From AP-15 sp963735445 (GTDB lineage Bacteria; Pseudomonadota; Alphaproteobacteria; ATCC43930; CGMCC-115725): DNA of 64,000 bases. Position 1 is the first letter of the stretch; each line of letters starts with the position of its first letter. The translations under genes were made by a program, and so were the position numbers. The stretch lies in contig CAVTLC010000054.1 in NCBI GenBank assembly GCA_963735445.1, positions 56,538 through 120,537 on the forward strand, written 5' to 3'. A model generated the notes under the pieces. The model was given only the letters and a program-made list of their open reading frames with translations. It did no database searches and was not told the DNA's origin. Positions 8,854-18,992 of the stretch are shown in pieces.

Positions 8854-10165
8854 ATGGAGGCCCCAGCCACCCGGCCGCAACTGCGCGAATGCCCGGGGTG
8901 CGGGCTGCTGCAGCAGATCCCCGAGCTGGATTCTGGCGGCTCAGCCAATTGCGCGCGCTGCCCGACGATCCTGCGCCGAGTCTCCCCCCACCGGCTTCAG
9001 CACGTCATCGCACTCGTGATCGCGGCGCTGGTGTTGCTCGTCGTCATGTGCGCGTTTCCGCTGATGAGCGTCGAGACCGCGGGCATTCGCCGGGTCGCGA
9101 ATTTGTTCTCCGGGCCGGAAGAGTTGGTGCGGCAGAGCATGGCGCCGCTGGCGATCGTGGTGTTGTTCGTGACCGTTTTCGCACCGCTGATCCGGCTCGT
9201 GGCAACGTTATACGTGCTGATCCGCGCCCACGAGCGCCATCCGCCGCGCCATCTGCGCCGGCTCTTTGCATGGGCCGAGAAGTTGCGGCCGTGGTCGATG
9301 ATCGAGGTCTTTGTGCTCGGTGTCTTTGTCGCCTACGTCAAGCTCGGCGATCTCGTCACGATTGGGCTGCGTACGGGTGTCTACGCGTTGTTTGCGTTGA
9401 CGATTGTGCTGGTGTGGCTCGATAGCGCGCTCGACCGCGAGGCGGTGTGGGAGCGGCTCGACCGCGAGGACGACCCCGATCGGCTGCCGTGCCACGGCTC
9501 GGCGGGAGGGGTCGGCTGCGAGACCTGTGGTCTTGTCAGCGCGCCGCAAGATCACCACGCGCATTGCCCGCGCTGCGGCAGCTCGTTGCATCCGCGCCGT
9601 CCGTATAGCATCCAGCGCACCTGGGCATTGGTGATTGGCGCCGCGATCCTCTACATCCCGGCCAATTATTATCCGGTCTTGTCGATTGTTCAGCTCGGCG
9701 CCGGGCAACCAAGCACAATCCTGGGCGGGGTCGAGGAATTGATCACAGCGCGCCAATACCCGCTCGCCGCACTCGTCTTTTTCGCCAGCATCGCTGTCCC
9801 GGTGCTGAAGCTCGTCGGGTTGTCGATCATGATGATCGCAACTCAGACCGGACTTGCCGGGCCGGCTGCGCGACCGCACCCGGCTCTATCACATCGTCCG
9901 TTTTATCGGCCGCTGGTCGATGATCGACATCTTTATGGAGTCGTTGCTTGGCGCCCTCGTCGCCTTTGGGGCGGTGATCACGATCCAGCCCGGTATGGGC
10001 GCCGTCGCCTTCTGTGCCGTCGTAATCCTGACGATGTTCGCCGCCGAGACCTTCGACCCGCGGCTGATGTGGGACGCCGCTGCGGCTCGAAATATAAACC
10101 TCTCCGCCACCCCCGGGGAGAGGGAGGGACCCATCGCCCCGCGATGGGAGGGTGAGGTGGCTTAA
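8854..10165 (+). CDS. pqiA: PqiA-like integral membrane protein, C-terminus frame-shifted
   Basis: Inner-membrane partner of the Pqi lipid-transport system. Two PqiA repeats are visible, each with a zinc-ribbon pair (CPGCG...CARC near residue 14 and CETCG...CPRCG near 218) followed by membrane helices, including the family hallmark YYPVLSI. The first frame holds to about residue 333 (MMIATQTGL). The conserved end (RDRTRLYHIVRFIGRWSMID) continues in the next frame, and deleting one base of TT at 9854-9855 joins them. The last ~25 codons run into a palindromic repeat (from 10098), so the natural C-terminus was probably near WDAAA. The start at ATG 8854 lacks a strong ribosome-binding site and is less certain. 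Confidence 0.83.
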
Positions 10166-10222
10166 CGAACGAATGGGAGTCCCCACCCCGCCCTCTCCCC
10201 CGAGCGGGGAGAGGGTGATCAT
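10098..10222. repeat. palindromic intergenic repeat, GGGGAGAGGG type
   Basis: Contains the near-perfect palindrome CCCTCTCCCC-CGAGC-GGGGAGAGGG-like structure at 10191-10215 and a related copy of the same words at 10098-10124. This looks like the dispersed C/G-rich palindromic repeats of Rhizobiales-type genomes. A decayed relative lies at 50556-50600. It has run into the 3' end of pqiA and supplies its last codons. Confidence 0.65.
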
Positions 10223-10344
10223 CCGGCTCCGCTTCCTTTGCACATCGACATGCGGAGGAATCAAAGGCCCTGTGTGATCGGCGATTGACAGCGGCCGCCG
10301 GGCGCGGCGGTATTCCGGCGCGCGATGCAAGACTGGGACACCTG

Positions 10345-11512
10345 ATGGATGATGTGAGGCGCGCCGACCCTTTGGCGCGGGCACGCGATCTGACGGAGAT
10401 GATTACCGCCGCCGCGGACGAGACCGAGCGCCTCCGCCGCTTGCCGAGCGCGCTGGTCGATAGGCTGCATGAGGCCCGGCTGTTCCGCATGCTCTACCCG
10501 CGCTCGGTTGGCGGCGACGAGGTCGAGCCCGGGCTTTATGTGCTTGCGGTTGAGGAATTAGCCCGCGCCGATGGCTCGGTCGGGTGGTGCGTGTCGATCG
10601 CCAACAGCATTGGGCTGTTCGCACCCTATCTCGGCCTCGATGCCGCCCGCCGGGTGTTCGGCGATCCGCGCGCGACCTGCGCCTGGGGTCCACCCAATGA
10701 TTGCCAAGGGCGTCGCCGTGCCGGGCGGCTATCGGGTCACCGGCCGCTGGGATTTCGCCAGCGGTTGCCGGCACGCGAGCTGGATGGGCGCACACGGCGC
10801 CGTTGTCGAGCCGGATGGCTCATTGCGGCTCAACCGCTTTGGCCGGCCGACGATCCGCACCTGGTTATTTCCGGCCGAGCAGGCGACCTTGCTCGACAAT
10901 TGGAACCCGATCGGGCTGCGCGGCACCGCGTCGGAATCCTATTCGGTCAAAGATTTGTTTGTGCCGGAGGAATTGACCGGCACGCGCGAGGACCCGACTC
11001 TTCGCCGCGAGCCCGGCAAGCTCTATGCTTTCCCGCAGCAGACGCTGTATTCGGTCGGCATCGCGAGTGTGGCGCTCGGCATTGCTCGCGGCATGCTCGA
11101 AGCCTTTGTCGAATTGGCGCAGCGCAAAACTCCGCGCGGCACCGGCCGGCTCGCCGACAACGCCGTGATCCAGGCCGAGATCGCGCGCTGCGAAGCCAAG
11201 CTGGGCGCCGCTCGTTGCTACTTGGTCGACACGGTGCGCGACATCTATGACCGCGCCGAAGACGTGGCGCCGATCGATGTGCCCGACCGCGCCCGCGCTC
11301 GGCTTGCCGGATCGCATGCGATCACGAATGCCGCCGCCGTCGCCGATTGGACCTACAAGGCCGCCGGAGTCGACGCGATCTTTCCCGGCAGCCCGTTCGA
11401 GCGCCGTTTTCGCGACATCCACACCGTCACGCAGCAGATCCAGTCGCGCGACGCGCATTACGAAACCGTCGGCCAGGTCCTCCTCGGCCAGCCGCCGGAA
11501 ACATTCTTCTAG
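10345..11512 (+). CDS. acyl-CoA dehydrogenase-like flavoprotein (possible hydroxylase), frame-shifted
   Basis: Member of the acyl-CoA dehydrogenase superfamily, closer to flavin-dependent hydroxylases/monooxygenases (HsaA or DszC type) than to fatty-acid enzymes: no catalytic Glu pattern is evident, and it sits beside Rieske oxygenase and luciferase-like genes. N-terminal helices run from MDDVRRADPL to LDAARRVFGDPRATCAWGPP. The remainder, from KGVAVPGGYRVTGRWDFASG to the end, lies in the next frame. Deleting one T at 10701-10702 gives AWGPPNDAKGVAVPGG, a smooth join and a protein of about 388 residues. The ATG at 10345 follows an in-frame gap of about 180 bases containing a repeat. Confidence 0.78.
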
Positions 11513-11598
11513 CTTCGCCGGGTGATCGCCGAAACCGGCGGTCCGCTGTAAGATAGGCCGACCGACTTCTCGCCGGAGAATGACGATGCCGTCAGCCG

Positions 11599-12862
11599 AT
11601 GGAACCGTTGGACCAGCTGATCGATCCGGGCATCGAAAAAGCGGACGCGCGTCGCTGGCCCGAAGGCGGCAGCTCGCGCATTCCGAATTGGGTCTATACC
11701 GACCCTGAGATTTTTACCCGCGAGCAGCAGCGGATTTTTGCCGGCCCAAGCTGGCTTTACGTCTGTCTTGAAAGCGAGATCCCGACCCCAGGCGATTTCA
11801 AACGCAGCCGACTCGGTCAGGTCGAGACCGTCGCGGTGCGCGAGCCCTCCGGTGACATCGCGGTGCTGGTAAACCGTTGCGCCCATCGGAGCGCGCAATT
11901 CTGCTCGGCATCGCGCGGTTCGATAAAGGAATTCGTCTGTCCGTACCACCAATGGACCTACGACCTCACCGGCAAGTTGCTCGGCGTGCCGTTCCGGCGC
12001 GGTTTTCGCGGACAGGGGGGCATGCCGGACGATTTTCGGCTCGAAGAGCACGGGCTGCAGCGTCTTGAGCGTAACGCGCCGCAACGGCGTCGTGTTCGCC
12101 AGCATGTCGACCGCGACCGAGCCGCTCGAAGAATATCTTGGCCAGAACATGCTCGGCTATTTCGACCGGGTGTTTGACGGCCGTGAATTGGTGGTGCTCG
12201 GCTATTTGCGCCAGCGCATCCCGAGCAACTGGAAATTGATGTTCGAGAACATCAAAGATCCGTATCACGCCAGCCTGTTGCACGTATTCCTGGTCACGTT
12301 TGGGCTGTTCCGCCTCGACCAGCGCTCGGCGATCGAGATGGACCCGGCCGGCCGTCATGCGGTGCTGGTCAGCCGCAAAGGCGAGCAGCAGGAAAACGAA
12401 GCGACGCGCCAGATGCGCGCCTTCAAATCGAATTTTACATTGCGTGACCCACGCTTGTTGGAGCCGGTGCGTGAGTTCCCCGGCGAAGCCACCGTCGTCA
12501 TGCAGACTTTCTTTCCGAATCTGATCGTGCAGCAGCAATCGAACACTTTGGCGACACGGCAGATCATCCCGATCAGCGCCGAAGAATTCGATCTCGCCTG
12601 GACGTTTTTCGGATATGCCGACGACACGCCCGAGATGCGCCAGCGCCGCCTGCGTCAGGCCAATTTGATGGGGCCCGCGGGTCTCGTCTCGGTTGATGAC
12701 AGTGAGGCGATGCTGTTGTCGCAAGCCGGGATCGATAGCAATGACGACGCCCTGTGCATCGCCGAGATGGGCGGCCGCGCCGTCCATGACGAGCCGCATA
12801 TGGTGACCGAGACCGCGATCCGCGGCCTCTACCAATATTACCGCGGTGTGATGGGCCTATAA
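11599..12862 (+). CDS. aromatic-ring-hydroxylating dioxygenase alpha subunit (Rieske), frame-shifted
   Basis: Large subunit of a Rieske non-heme iron oxygenase, of the anthranilate/salicylate/benzoate-type group. The Rieske [2Fe-2S] ligands are C-A-H (near residue 94) and, 17 residues on, C-P-Y-H. The mononuclear iron ligands appear as KDPYHASLLH (D-x2-H-x4-H) after residue 200. The frame changes near 12060: the first frame ends well at RLEEHGLQRL and the second begins at SVTRRNGVVFAS. Deleting one T at 12065-12066 joins them as GLQRLSVTRRNG, giving about 420 residues. The beta subunit gene follows 7 bases later. Substrate cannot be assigned. Confidence 0.83.
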
Positions 12863-12869
12863 GCCGGCG

Positions 12870-13364
12870 ATGATCGCCGCGCCCGGCCTCGCCGCACCGG
12901 CGGAGCTGCGAATGCGGCTCGCCGATCTCTATTGCGCCTATGCCGATGCGCTCGATGACGGCCAACTCGAAGCCTGGCCCGATTTCTTTACTGAGGATTG
13001 TCTTTACAAAATCACGCCGCGCGAAAACTTCGAGCAAAATCTGCCTGTGGCGCTCGTCTATTGCGAGAGCCGGAACATGCTGTTCGATCGGGTTGTCGCG
13101 ATCCGCGAGACGACGTTGTACCTGCCGCGACTGATGCGGCATCTGACTGATAATATTCGTTTGCGTGAGATCCGGCCGGATGGTCTGCGTCTGACTGCCA
13201 ATTTCGCGCTGTTCCAGACAATGGTCGACCGCCCGTCCGAACTCTTTATGTGCGGTCGCTACCACGATCGGGTAGTCGAGGACGGCGACCGCCTGCGCTT
13301 TGCCGAGCGCATCTGCGTCTACAATTCGACAATCGTCCCAACCTCACTCGTCTACCCGGTGTAA
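12870..13364 (+). CDS. aromatic-ring-hydroxylating dioxygenase beta subunit
   Basis: Small (beta) subunit of the Rieske oxygenase encoded just upstream, 164 residues. It belongs to the NTF2-like/SnoaL fold: the N-terminal helix LYCAYADALDDGQLEAWPDFF and the strand pattern ending RFAERICVYNSTIVPTSLVYPV are characteristic. It has a structural role in the alpha3-beta3 hexamer. It is separated from alpha by 7 bases and is convergent with the luciferase-like gene that ends at 13397. Confidence 0.88.
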   Translation: MIAAPGLAAPAELRMRLADLYCAYADALDDGQLEAWPDFFTEDCLYKITPRENFEQNLPVALVYCESRNMLFDRVVAIRETTLYLPRLMRHLTDNIRLREIRPDGLRLTANFALFQTMVDRPSELFMCGRYHDRVVEDGDRLRFAERICVYNSTIVPTSLVYPV

Positions 13365-13396
13365 AGTACAGGCCGCTGAGATCGAGGCGCCTCTTG

Positions 13397-14605
13397 CTAC
13401 CAGGCTTCGCGGCCGCGGGCGGGGCGGGGGATATCGGGTCTGGTCACGTCGCGGGCGGCGGCCTGCTCAGCTTCGTGGCGGTCGAACATCGCCTTCGCGG
13501 CGGCGTTACGCTTGGCGCTGAACTCGGTGCGGTTGTCGCCGCACCATTGATAGGAGGCGGCGCGCGGCGCGTTGGCACGACTGAAATGTGGCATCACATA
13601 ACGCGCATAGAGCTCGTAGGAGCGCTTGGTCGCCTCGAAATCGGCCCAGTTGTGGGCTTGCTGCAGGAACGCGCCAAAGGCGCCCTGCTTTTCCTGCAAC
13701 CGCTCGATCAGCGCGATCGCATCGTCCGGGGTGCCGCACACGCCGTAGCGGTTTTCGACAAACCATTCGAGCGGGTCTTGGCCCGACGGCACGATAAACC
13801 GCGGCTGGTTATTGTTGAGGTAGCCGAGATACTTCTCGAACCCGAACCGCGCGTTGGCGAAGGCCCGCTCGCGGGTCTCGGCGATGTGCATCGGCCCGAC
13901 GAGGCGCAGCCGGTTCGGGTCCATCTCTCGCCCGTGGTCGGCGGCGACGTCACAGGCGATCTGCCAGTTCGAGCCGAGCGCGTCAAAGCCAAACGGGTTG
14001 GTCGCAGCGACGCAGATCATGCCCAGATCGTATTTGCCGGCGAGCCGTCCGCCCGATGGCGTGACGGCGCTGACGACCGCAACCTCGGGATAGGGCTTGG
14101 TGTAGGGCAAGAGGTGCAGCCGGCACCCCTCCATCGTGTACCAGTCGGTCTTTTCGGTGATGATCTCGCCGCGGAACAGCCTGAGGATCGCGTCCAATGA
14201 CTCGGCCATGCGGTCGCGCTGGGTCAGCGGGTCGATGCCCATCATGATCGCATCCGAGGCCAACAGTCCCGGACCGGCGCCGAACATGACCCGTCCACGT
14301 GTCATATGATCGAGCTGGACGATGCGGTCGGCGACCATCATCGGGTGATGGTAGGGCAGCGAAATGACGCCGGTGCCAAAGCGAATGTTTTTTGTGCGTT
14401 CGGCGGCAAAGGCGATAAAGATCTCGGGAGAGCTGATGATCTCGAAACCGGCGGAGTGGTGTTCGCCGATCCACGCCTCGTGAAAGCCGAGCTTGTCGAG
14501 CCACGCCATCAGCTCGAGATCGCGCTCCAGGCACTGAGTCGGGTTCTCCTCGTTCGGGTGGAACGGCGGCAGAAAGATCCCGTGGCGCAGATTGATCAGT
14601 GACAT
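13397..14605 (-). CDS. luciferase-like (LLM class) flavin-dependent monooxygenase
   Basis: Reduced-flavin-dependent monooxygenase of the bacterial luciferase fold, 402 residues. Family words: EAWIGEHHSAGFE near residue 42, TGVISLPYHHP near 77, DHMTRGRVMFGAGPGL near 97 and GTPDDAIALIERL near 290. The last ~55 residues form a charged extension beyond the barrel. Convergent with the Rieske beta gene and divergent from the RidA-like gene. A second member of the family is cut by the right edge of the window. Substrate unknown; the setting suggests oxidation of an aromatic or sulfur-containing compound. Confidence 0.88.
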   Translation of the reverse strand: MSLINLRHGIFLPPFHPNEENPTQCLERDLELMAWLDKLGFHEAWIGEHHSAGFEIISSPEIFIAFAAERTKNIRFGTGVISLPYHHPMMVADRIVQLDHMTRGRVMFGAGPGLLASDAIMMGIDPLTQRDRMAESLDAILRLFRGEIITEKTDWYTMEGCRLHLLPYTKPYPEVAVVSAVTPSGGRLAGKYDLGMICVAATNPFGFDALGSNWQIACDVAADHGREMDPNRLRLVGPMHIAETRERAFANARFGFEKYLGYLNNNQPRFIVPSGQDPLEWFVENRYGVCGTPDDAIALIERLQEKQGAFGAFLQQAHNWADFEATKRSYELYARYVMPHFSRANAPRAASYQWCGDNRTEFSAKRNAAAKAMFDRHEAEQAAARDVTRPDIPRPARGREAW

Positions 14606-14749
14606 GGCACCCTCGCTGAGTTACCGGTTTTTGGCGGGCGGCTGGCCCGCGACAGCGCGCTTGGGTAATGCTAGCGAAGATCGCAGGGCGGGAAAACGCC
14701 TGTTCCTGCATGGCGGTGTCCGGGCGCGGCTAACCGGAGGAGGGACATC

Positions 14750-15167
14750 ATGGGGATCAAACGCGAGAAGATTCAGCCCGACGGCGTCCATGTCGTGATC
14801 CGGGCGGGCCAGCCGGCCTACACCCAGGTCATCGACCGTCAGCGGCACCGGCAAGATGGTCTTTGTCGCGGGCCAGCTGGCGCGCGATGCGCAGGGCAAT
14901 CTGGTCGGCAAGGGCGACATGCGCGCCCAAATCCAGCAGGTCGGCGAAAATATCAAGATTTGTCTCGAAGCCGCCGGCGCCACCCTCGCCGACATCATCA
15001 AAACCAATACTTTCGTCACCGACTACGTCGAATTCTCGAAACATGGCGATATGCGCCTGCGCTATTTCGGGCCGGCGACGCCGACCAGCACTACGGTCGA
15101 AATCAGGCGGCTCGCCGACCCCGACGCGATGATCGAGATCGAGGCCATCGCCGTCATCGACAGTTAA
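14750..15167 (+). CDS. RidA/YjgF-family protein, frame-shifted
   Basis: Small trimeric Rid-family protein (imine/enamine deaminase or a specialised relative). It is preceded by a strong GGAGGAGGGA site. The first ~30 residues (MGIKREKIQPDGVHVVIRAG) are in one frame. The core FVAGQLARDAQGNLVGKGD and the conserved end are in the next frame. Deleting T14839 gives VIDRSGTGKMVFVAGQ and a protein of about 138 residues. The Rid arginine expected near the C-terminal third is not obvious, so deaminase activity is uncertain. Its position beside oxygenase genes suggests a role in handling a reactive catabolic intermediate. Confidence 0.75.
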
Positions 15168-15368
15168 GCCGATCCGGACGCGGACGCGGCGCCCCTTGAT
15201 AGGGTGCCGGCCGCGCTGCCGCATTCAGGAGCGGTCTTCCTGTGCGAATGCGGATAATCACTCAACTGTCGCGTGAGTTTAACGTTAACGTCATCAAAGC
15301 ATCACCCTCCGGCAAAGTTCCCTCGCTAGCGTCCGCGCCGCGTCCGCAATTTCTCCGAGGGGACAACG

Positions 15369-17432
15369 ATGCGAAACCGAGTTCCGCAACGCGCCGACGC
15401 GCGTTGGCGCTTCAGACTGCTCAGCAGCGTGGCGATCTATGCGATGGCGGTCAATGCGCTGGCGCCTTTGGCCGCATTTGCCGCACCGGCATCAATGAGC
15501 AACGCCAATGACGCCAATACCGCAACGCCGATCAAGCACGTCATCGTCATCATCGGCGAGAACCGCACCTTTGATCACCTCTTCGCCACTTACAAACCGG
15601 TGAACAAAGGCGAGAAGGTGCTGAACTTGCTGTCGGAAGGCATCGTTCAAGCCAACGGCTTTCCGGGGCCGAATTATGCGGCCGCAACTCAGTGGCACGC
15701 CCAGGACACCACGACCTATCAGCTCAGCCCGGGCGTGAAGATCCCGTACAAGACCCTGCCGCCGCCGCTGGCCGGGGGCGGTTTCACTCAGACGATCGGC
15801 GGCCAAAAGGTCGACGGACAGCCGCCTTTCCTGAACGTCCCGGAGGCGATGAGCATCGAGAACGGGTTGCCGATCAATTATTATCCGTTCCTGACCACCG
15901 GAGCCGTTGCACCCACATCGATCCTCGGCAAGCCCGATACGCGCATCGTCTATGACGGCAAGCTCGTCAACAACCTGCCGCCGGGCCCGTATCAGATCAC
16001 CCCTGGGCTCTATGACGTGTACATGGAGAGCCCGGTCCATCGCTTCTACCAGATGTGGCAGCAGCTCGACTGCAGCGCCACGACCGGTTCCGGCGTCTGC
16101 CAGAACGACCTCTTTCCGTGGGTCGAAGCGACAGTCGGCGCCGGCAGCAACGGCAAGCCGCCGCCGGCTGGCTTCACCTATAAAGAGGGTGCGACGGCGA
16201 TGGGCTTTTACAACGTCCAGCAGGGGGACGTGCCCTATTTCAAGCAGCTCGCCGACACCTATTCGATGAGCGACAATTTCCACCAGTCGGTACAAGGAGG
16301 CACCGGCGCCAACCACATCATGCTCGGCACCGGCGACGCGATCTGGTTCAGCGACGACAACGGCAATTTGACGCCGCCACACAATCAGCTTGTCGCGCCC
16401 GGAACCGCAAACGCCGGCGTTGTCGACGAGGTCGAGAACCCCGACCCGCTACCCGGCACCAACAACTGGTACAAGCAAGACGGCTATGGCGGCGGTTCTT
16501 ATGGTTCGGCCTCTTATGGCGGCGGCAGCTACAGCGATTGTGCCGATACCACACAACCCGGCGTCGGCCCGGTCGTCGCCTACCTGAACTCGATCAATAT
16601 CAACCCGAATTGTCAATCCGGACACTACTATCTGCTCAACAACTACAATCCCCCCTATTACGGCGACGGCACCAACGCCTATGCCGACAGCATGACGGCC
16701 CCGAACGCCGATCTCAAAACCGTGTTTACGGTGCCGCCGTCAACCGTGCCAAATATCGGCGACGCCCTGCTGGCAAAGCAGGTCTCGTTCGCCTATTTCG
16801 GCGACCAGTTCTATGCCTACCTCGCCAATCCATTGCTCAACTACGTCAGTCCTGACAACACCTACTGCAACATCTGCAATTTCTTCCAGTATTCGACCTC
16901 GATCATGACCAATGCCCCGGTGCGGCAGGCGGCGCTGAAAGATACGACCGACCTCTACAACGACTTACAGAGCGGCAATCTGCCGGCGGTGTCGTTTGTC
17001 AAGCCCGACGGCTATCTCGACGGCCATCCGGCATCGTCAAAGATGAACCTGCTCGAAGGCTTTGTTAAAAAGATCGTCGATATGACCAAGGCCAACCCGA
17101 AGCTGTGGGCGAACACCGCGATCTTCGTCACAATGGACGAAGGCGGCGGCTACTATGATTCAGGCTATGTACAGGCGCTCGACTTCTTTGGCGACGGGAC
17201 TCGCATCCCGATGATCGTCGTTTCGCCGTACAGCACCGGCGGGCACATTTCGCACACCTATAACGATCACGTCTCGATCCTGAAATTCATCGAGGCGAAC
17301 TGGAAGGTGCCGCCGATTACCAACCGTAGCCGCGACAACCTGCCGGATCCGGTTACCGGCGCCAATCCCTATGTGCCGACAAATCAGCCGGCGATCGGCG
17401 ACCTTATGGACCTCTTCAACTTCCACTCGTAA
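15369..17432 (+). CDS. secreted phosphoesterase (acid phosphatase / phospholipase C family)
   Basis: Exported hydrolase of the PF04185 phosphoesterase family (AcpA / non-haemolytic phospholipase C), 687 residues. An N-terminal signal peptide (hydrophobic stretch ~20-39, cleavage near AFAAPA) precedes the first metal/nucleophile motif HVIVIIGENRTFDHLF. Later motifs are VSFVKPDGYLDGHP, FVTMDEGGGYYDS and HTYNDHVSILKFIE, carrying the expected Asp/His metal ligands. A Gly/Ser/Tyr-rich insert (YGGGSYGSASYGGGSYSD) lies near residues 373-390. A leader region of 200 bases (15168-15368) precedes it. Substrate could be phospholipid or phosphomonoester. Confidence 0.88.
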   Translation: MRNRVPQRADARWRFRLLSSVAIYAMAVNALAPLAAFAAPASMSNANDANTATPIKHVIVIIGENRTFDHLFATYKPVNKGEKVLNLLSEGIVQANGFPGPNYAAATQWHAQDTTTYQLSPGVKIPYKTLPPPLAGGGFTQTIGGQKVDGQPPFLNVPEAMSIENGLPINYYPFLTTGAVAPTSILGKPDTRIVYDGKLVNNLPPGPYQITPGLYDVYMESPVHRFYQMWQQLDCSATTGSGVCQNDLFPWVEATVGAGSNGKPPPAGFTYKEGATAMGFYNVQQGDVPYFKQLADTYSMSDNFHQSVQGGTGANHIMLGTGDAIWFSDDNGNLTPPHNQLVAPGTANAGVVDEVENPDPLPGTNNWYKQDGYGGGSYGSASYGGGSYSDCADTTQPGVGPVVAYLNSININPNCQSGHYYLLNNYNPPYYGDGTNAYADSMTAPNADLKTVFTVPPSTVPNIGDALLAKQVSFAYFGDQFYAYLANPLLNYVSPDNTYCNICNFFQYSTSIMTNAPVRQAALKDTTDLYNDLQSGNLPAVSFVKPDGYLDGHPASSKMNLLEGFVKKIVDMTKANPKLWANTAIFVTMDEGGGYYDSGYVQALDFFGDGTRIPMIVVSPYSTGGHISHTYNDHVSILKFIEANWKVPPITNRSRDNLPDPVTGANPYVPTNQPAIGDLMDLFNFHS

Positions 17433-17477
17433 GCAATATCGGCGGAACGATCCCGCTCCATCACTTGAACATGCCTG

Positions 17478-17511
17478 GCGCCGGTCTTGCTTGCGAGATC
17501 GGCGCTTTTTT
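17478..17511 (+). terminator. rho-independent terminator
   Basis: Ten-base stem GCGCCGGTCT (17478-17487) / AGATCGGCGC (17496-17505) with one G-T pair, 8-base loop, followed by six Ts (17506-17511). It lies 45 bases after the phosphoesterase stop and directly against the end of the convergent CoA-transferase gene. Confidence 0.8.
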
Positions 17512-17516
17512 GATGA

Positions 17517-18719
17517 TCAGGCGATGATCCCCGTGTTGCGCAGAGCGTGGATTTCGGCTGCGGAATAGCCCGCTCTGCGCAATATCTCCTCGCTGTGCTC
17601 GCCGACTTCAGGTGCCGGGCGCGGCGGCAGTTTTTCCTGACCGGCGATCCAGAACGGGCTGTTGACCGTCAGCGAACTGCCGTCGCTGAATGGCACCAAT
17701 GCTCCGCTGGCCAGGATCTGCTCGTCATTGGCGATCTCGTCCATATCGGCGACAATGCCGAAAATCAGCCCGGCGTCGTCAAGGATTTGGCGCCATTCGG
17801 CCTGGTCGCGGCTCGCGAAGATATTATCGAGGATCGGGATCAATAGCTGCGCATTGGCTTCGCGCGCCGCGTGTGTCGCAAACCTGTCCTCGTCCAGCGC
17901 CGGCGATCCCATGCACGACTTAAACTTGTCCCAGCGCCATTCATCGGCGGCAATCGACAATAAAATCCAGCGATTGTCGCGGCAGCGGTAATGGATCCGA
18001 AGAGCATTGACGCCGCGCTCACGCGGCGGCTGCGGCACCACCTTTTCGCCGCACAATGCGGCCTGGACCGAGCAGCCATTGGCCCACAGACCGTTCGCCA
18101 ATAGTGACGAGCCGACATAGGCGCCCTTGCCGGTGCGCTCGCGCTGGTAGAGAGCCGTCACGATCGCGCCGTAAGTCCCCATCGCCGAGGGATGATCGCC
18201 CATGCCCGGCAATGACCGCGCCGGCGACGCCTCCTCCCCGGCGCGCACCAGATGCATCAGACCGGAGCGCGCCCACCACGCGGTCGCGTCAAATCCGGGC
18301 TTGTCGGCTTCGGGCCCGGTTTCGCCATAGCCGGTGAAGGAGGCATAGATCAGCTTACCGTTGAGCGGCGCCAGCTCCTCGTAAGTGATGCCAAGACGGC
18401 GGCGCACCGGCGGCGGATAATTGGTGATAAAGACGTCGGTGTCCTGCACCAGCCGGCGCAATACCGCCTGTCCTTCCGGTGTGCGCAGATCAAGCGCCAG
18501 GCTTCGCTTGTTGCGGCCGTCTAGGACAAAGCCGGGGTTGCCGGCGAGACCCGGCCCGATCGGCGGCGTGGCGCGGCGGCGATAGGCGTCTCCTGCTCCC
18601 GGCGGTTCGATCTTGACGACCTCCGCGCCGAAATCCGACATGACCGTCGCCGCCGCCGGTCCGGCGATAAAGCTGGCGCAGTCGATAACCTTCAGCCCCT
18701 CAAAGACCAGCCCGCTCAT
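17517..18719 (-). CDS. CaiB/BaiF family acyl-CoA transferase
   Basis: Class III CoA transferase, 400 residues, moving CoA between carboxylic acids. N-terminal SGLVFEGLKVIDCASFIAGP is typical, with DFGAEVVKIEPPGAGD next. The catalytic Asp is expected in the GMGDHPSAMG region near residue 171. C-terminal PPRPAPEVGEHSEEIL is also a family landmark. A GAGGGAAG site precedes the ATG at 18719. The neighbouring oxygenase and dehydrogenase-like genes suggest a catabolic role, substrate unknown. Confidence 0.9.
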   Translation of the reverse strand: MSGLVFEGLKVIDCASFIAGPAAATVMSDFGAEVVKIEPPGAGDAYRRRATPPIGPGLAGNPGFVLDGRNKRSLALDLRTPEGQAVLRRLVQDTDVFITNYPPPVRRRLGITYEELAPLNGKLIYASFTGYGETGPEADKPGFDATAWWARSGLMHLVRAGEEASPARSLPGMGDHPSAMGTYGAIVTALYQRERTGKGAYVGSSLLANGLWANGCSVQAALCGEKVVPQPPRERGVNALRIHYRCRDNRWILLSIAADEWRWDKFKSCMGSPALDEDRFATHAAREANAQLLIPILDNIFASRDQAEWRQILDDAGLIFGIVADMDEIANDEQILASGALVPFSDGSSLTVNSPFWIAGQEKLPPRPAPEVGEHSEEILRRAGYSAAEIHALRNTGIIA

Positions 18720-18992
18720 TCTTCCCTCTGCAACAGGTCATCGAGGATCGGAGGATAGAAGGATCGGGTCAATCGCTGCGATCGAGCAACTCAGGGCGAA
18801 GCGCCGGTACAGAGACGGATGACGGTCGCGGTCGCTCGACGGCGATCCACACCGACATCGCGATGGCGCCCCGAGCAGCGATGTGGTACATTTTGTCGCA
18901 GCGGGTCGCGTGTTCGCTCGGGACCGGCGAGCCGATGGACATGCCGTCAAGGGCGCCCGTGGCCTCGAAGGATTGGTTCGGGAGGAACGGCA

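Noticed and set aside
9208..9879. Antisense open frame opposite pqiA
   Set aside because: Arg/Asp/Gln-rich shadow of a membrane-protein gene, no motifs and no ribosome-binding site.
15240..15310. Possible Pho box upstream of the secreted phosphoesterase
   Set aside because: CTGTCGC and GTCATC words are present, but the 11-base spacing and sequence do not match two PhoB half-sites.
18819..18992. N-terminal extension of the DUF2189 protein
   Set aside because: Arg/Pro-rich shadow-type sequence; a GGAGG-supported ATG at 18993 matches the family start.
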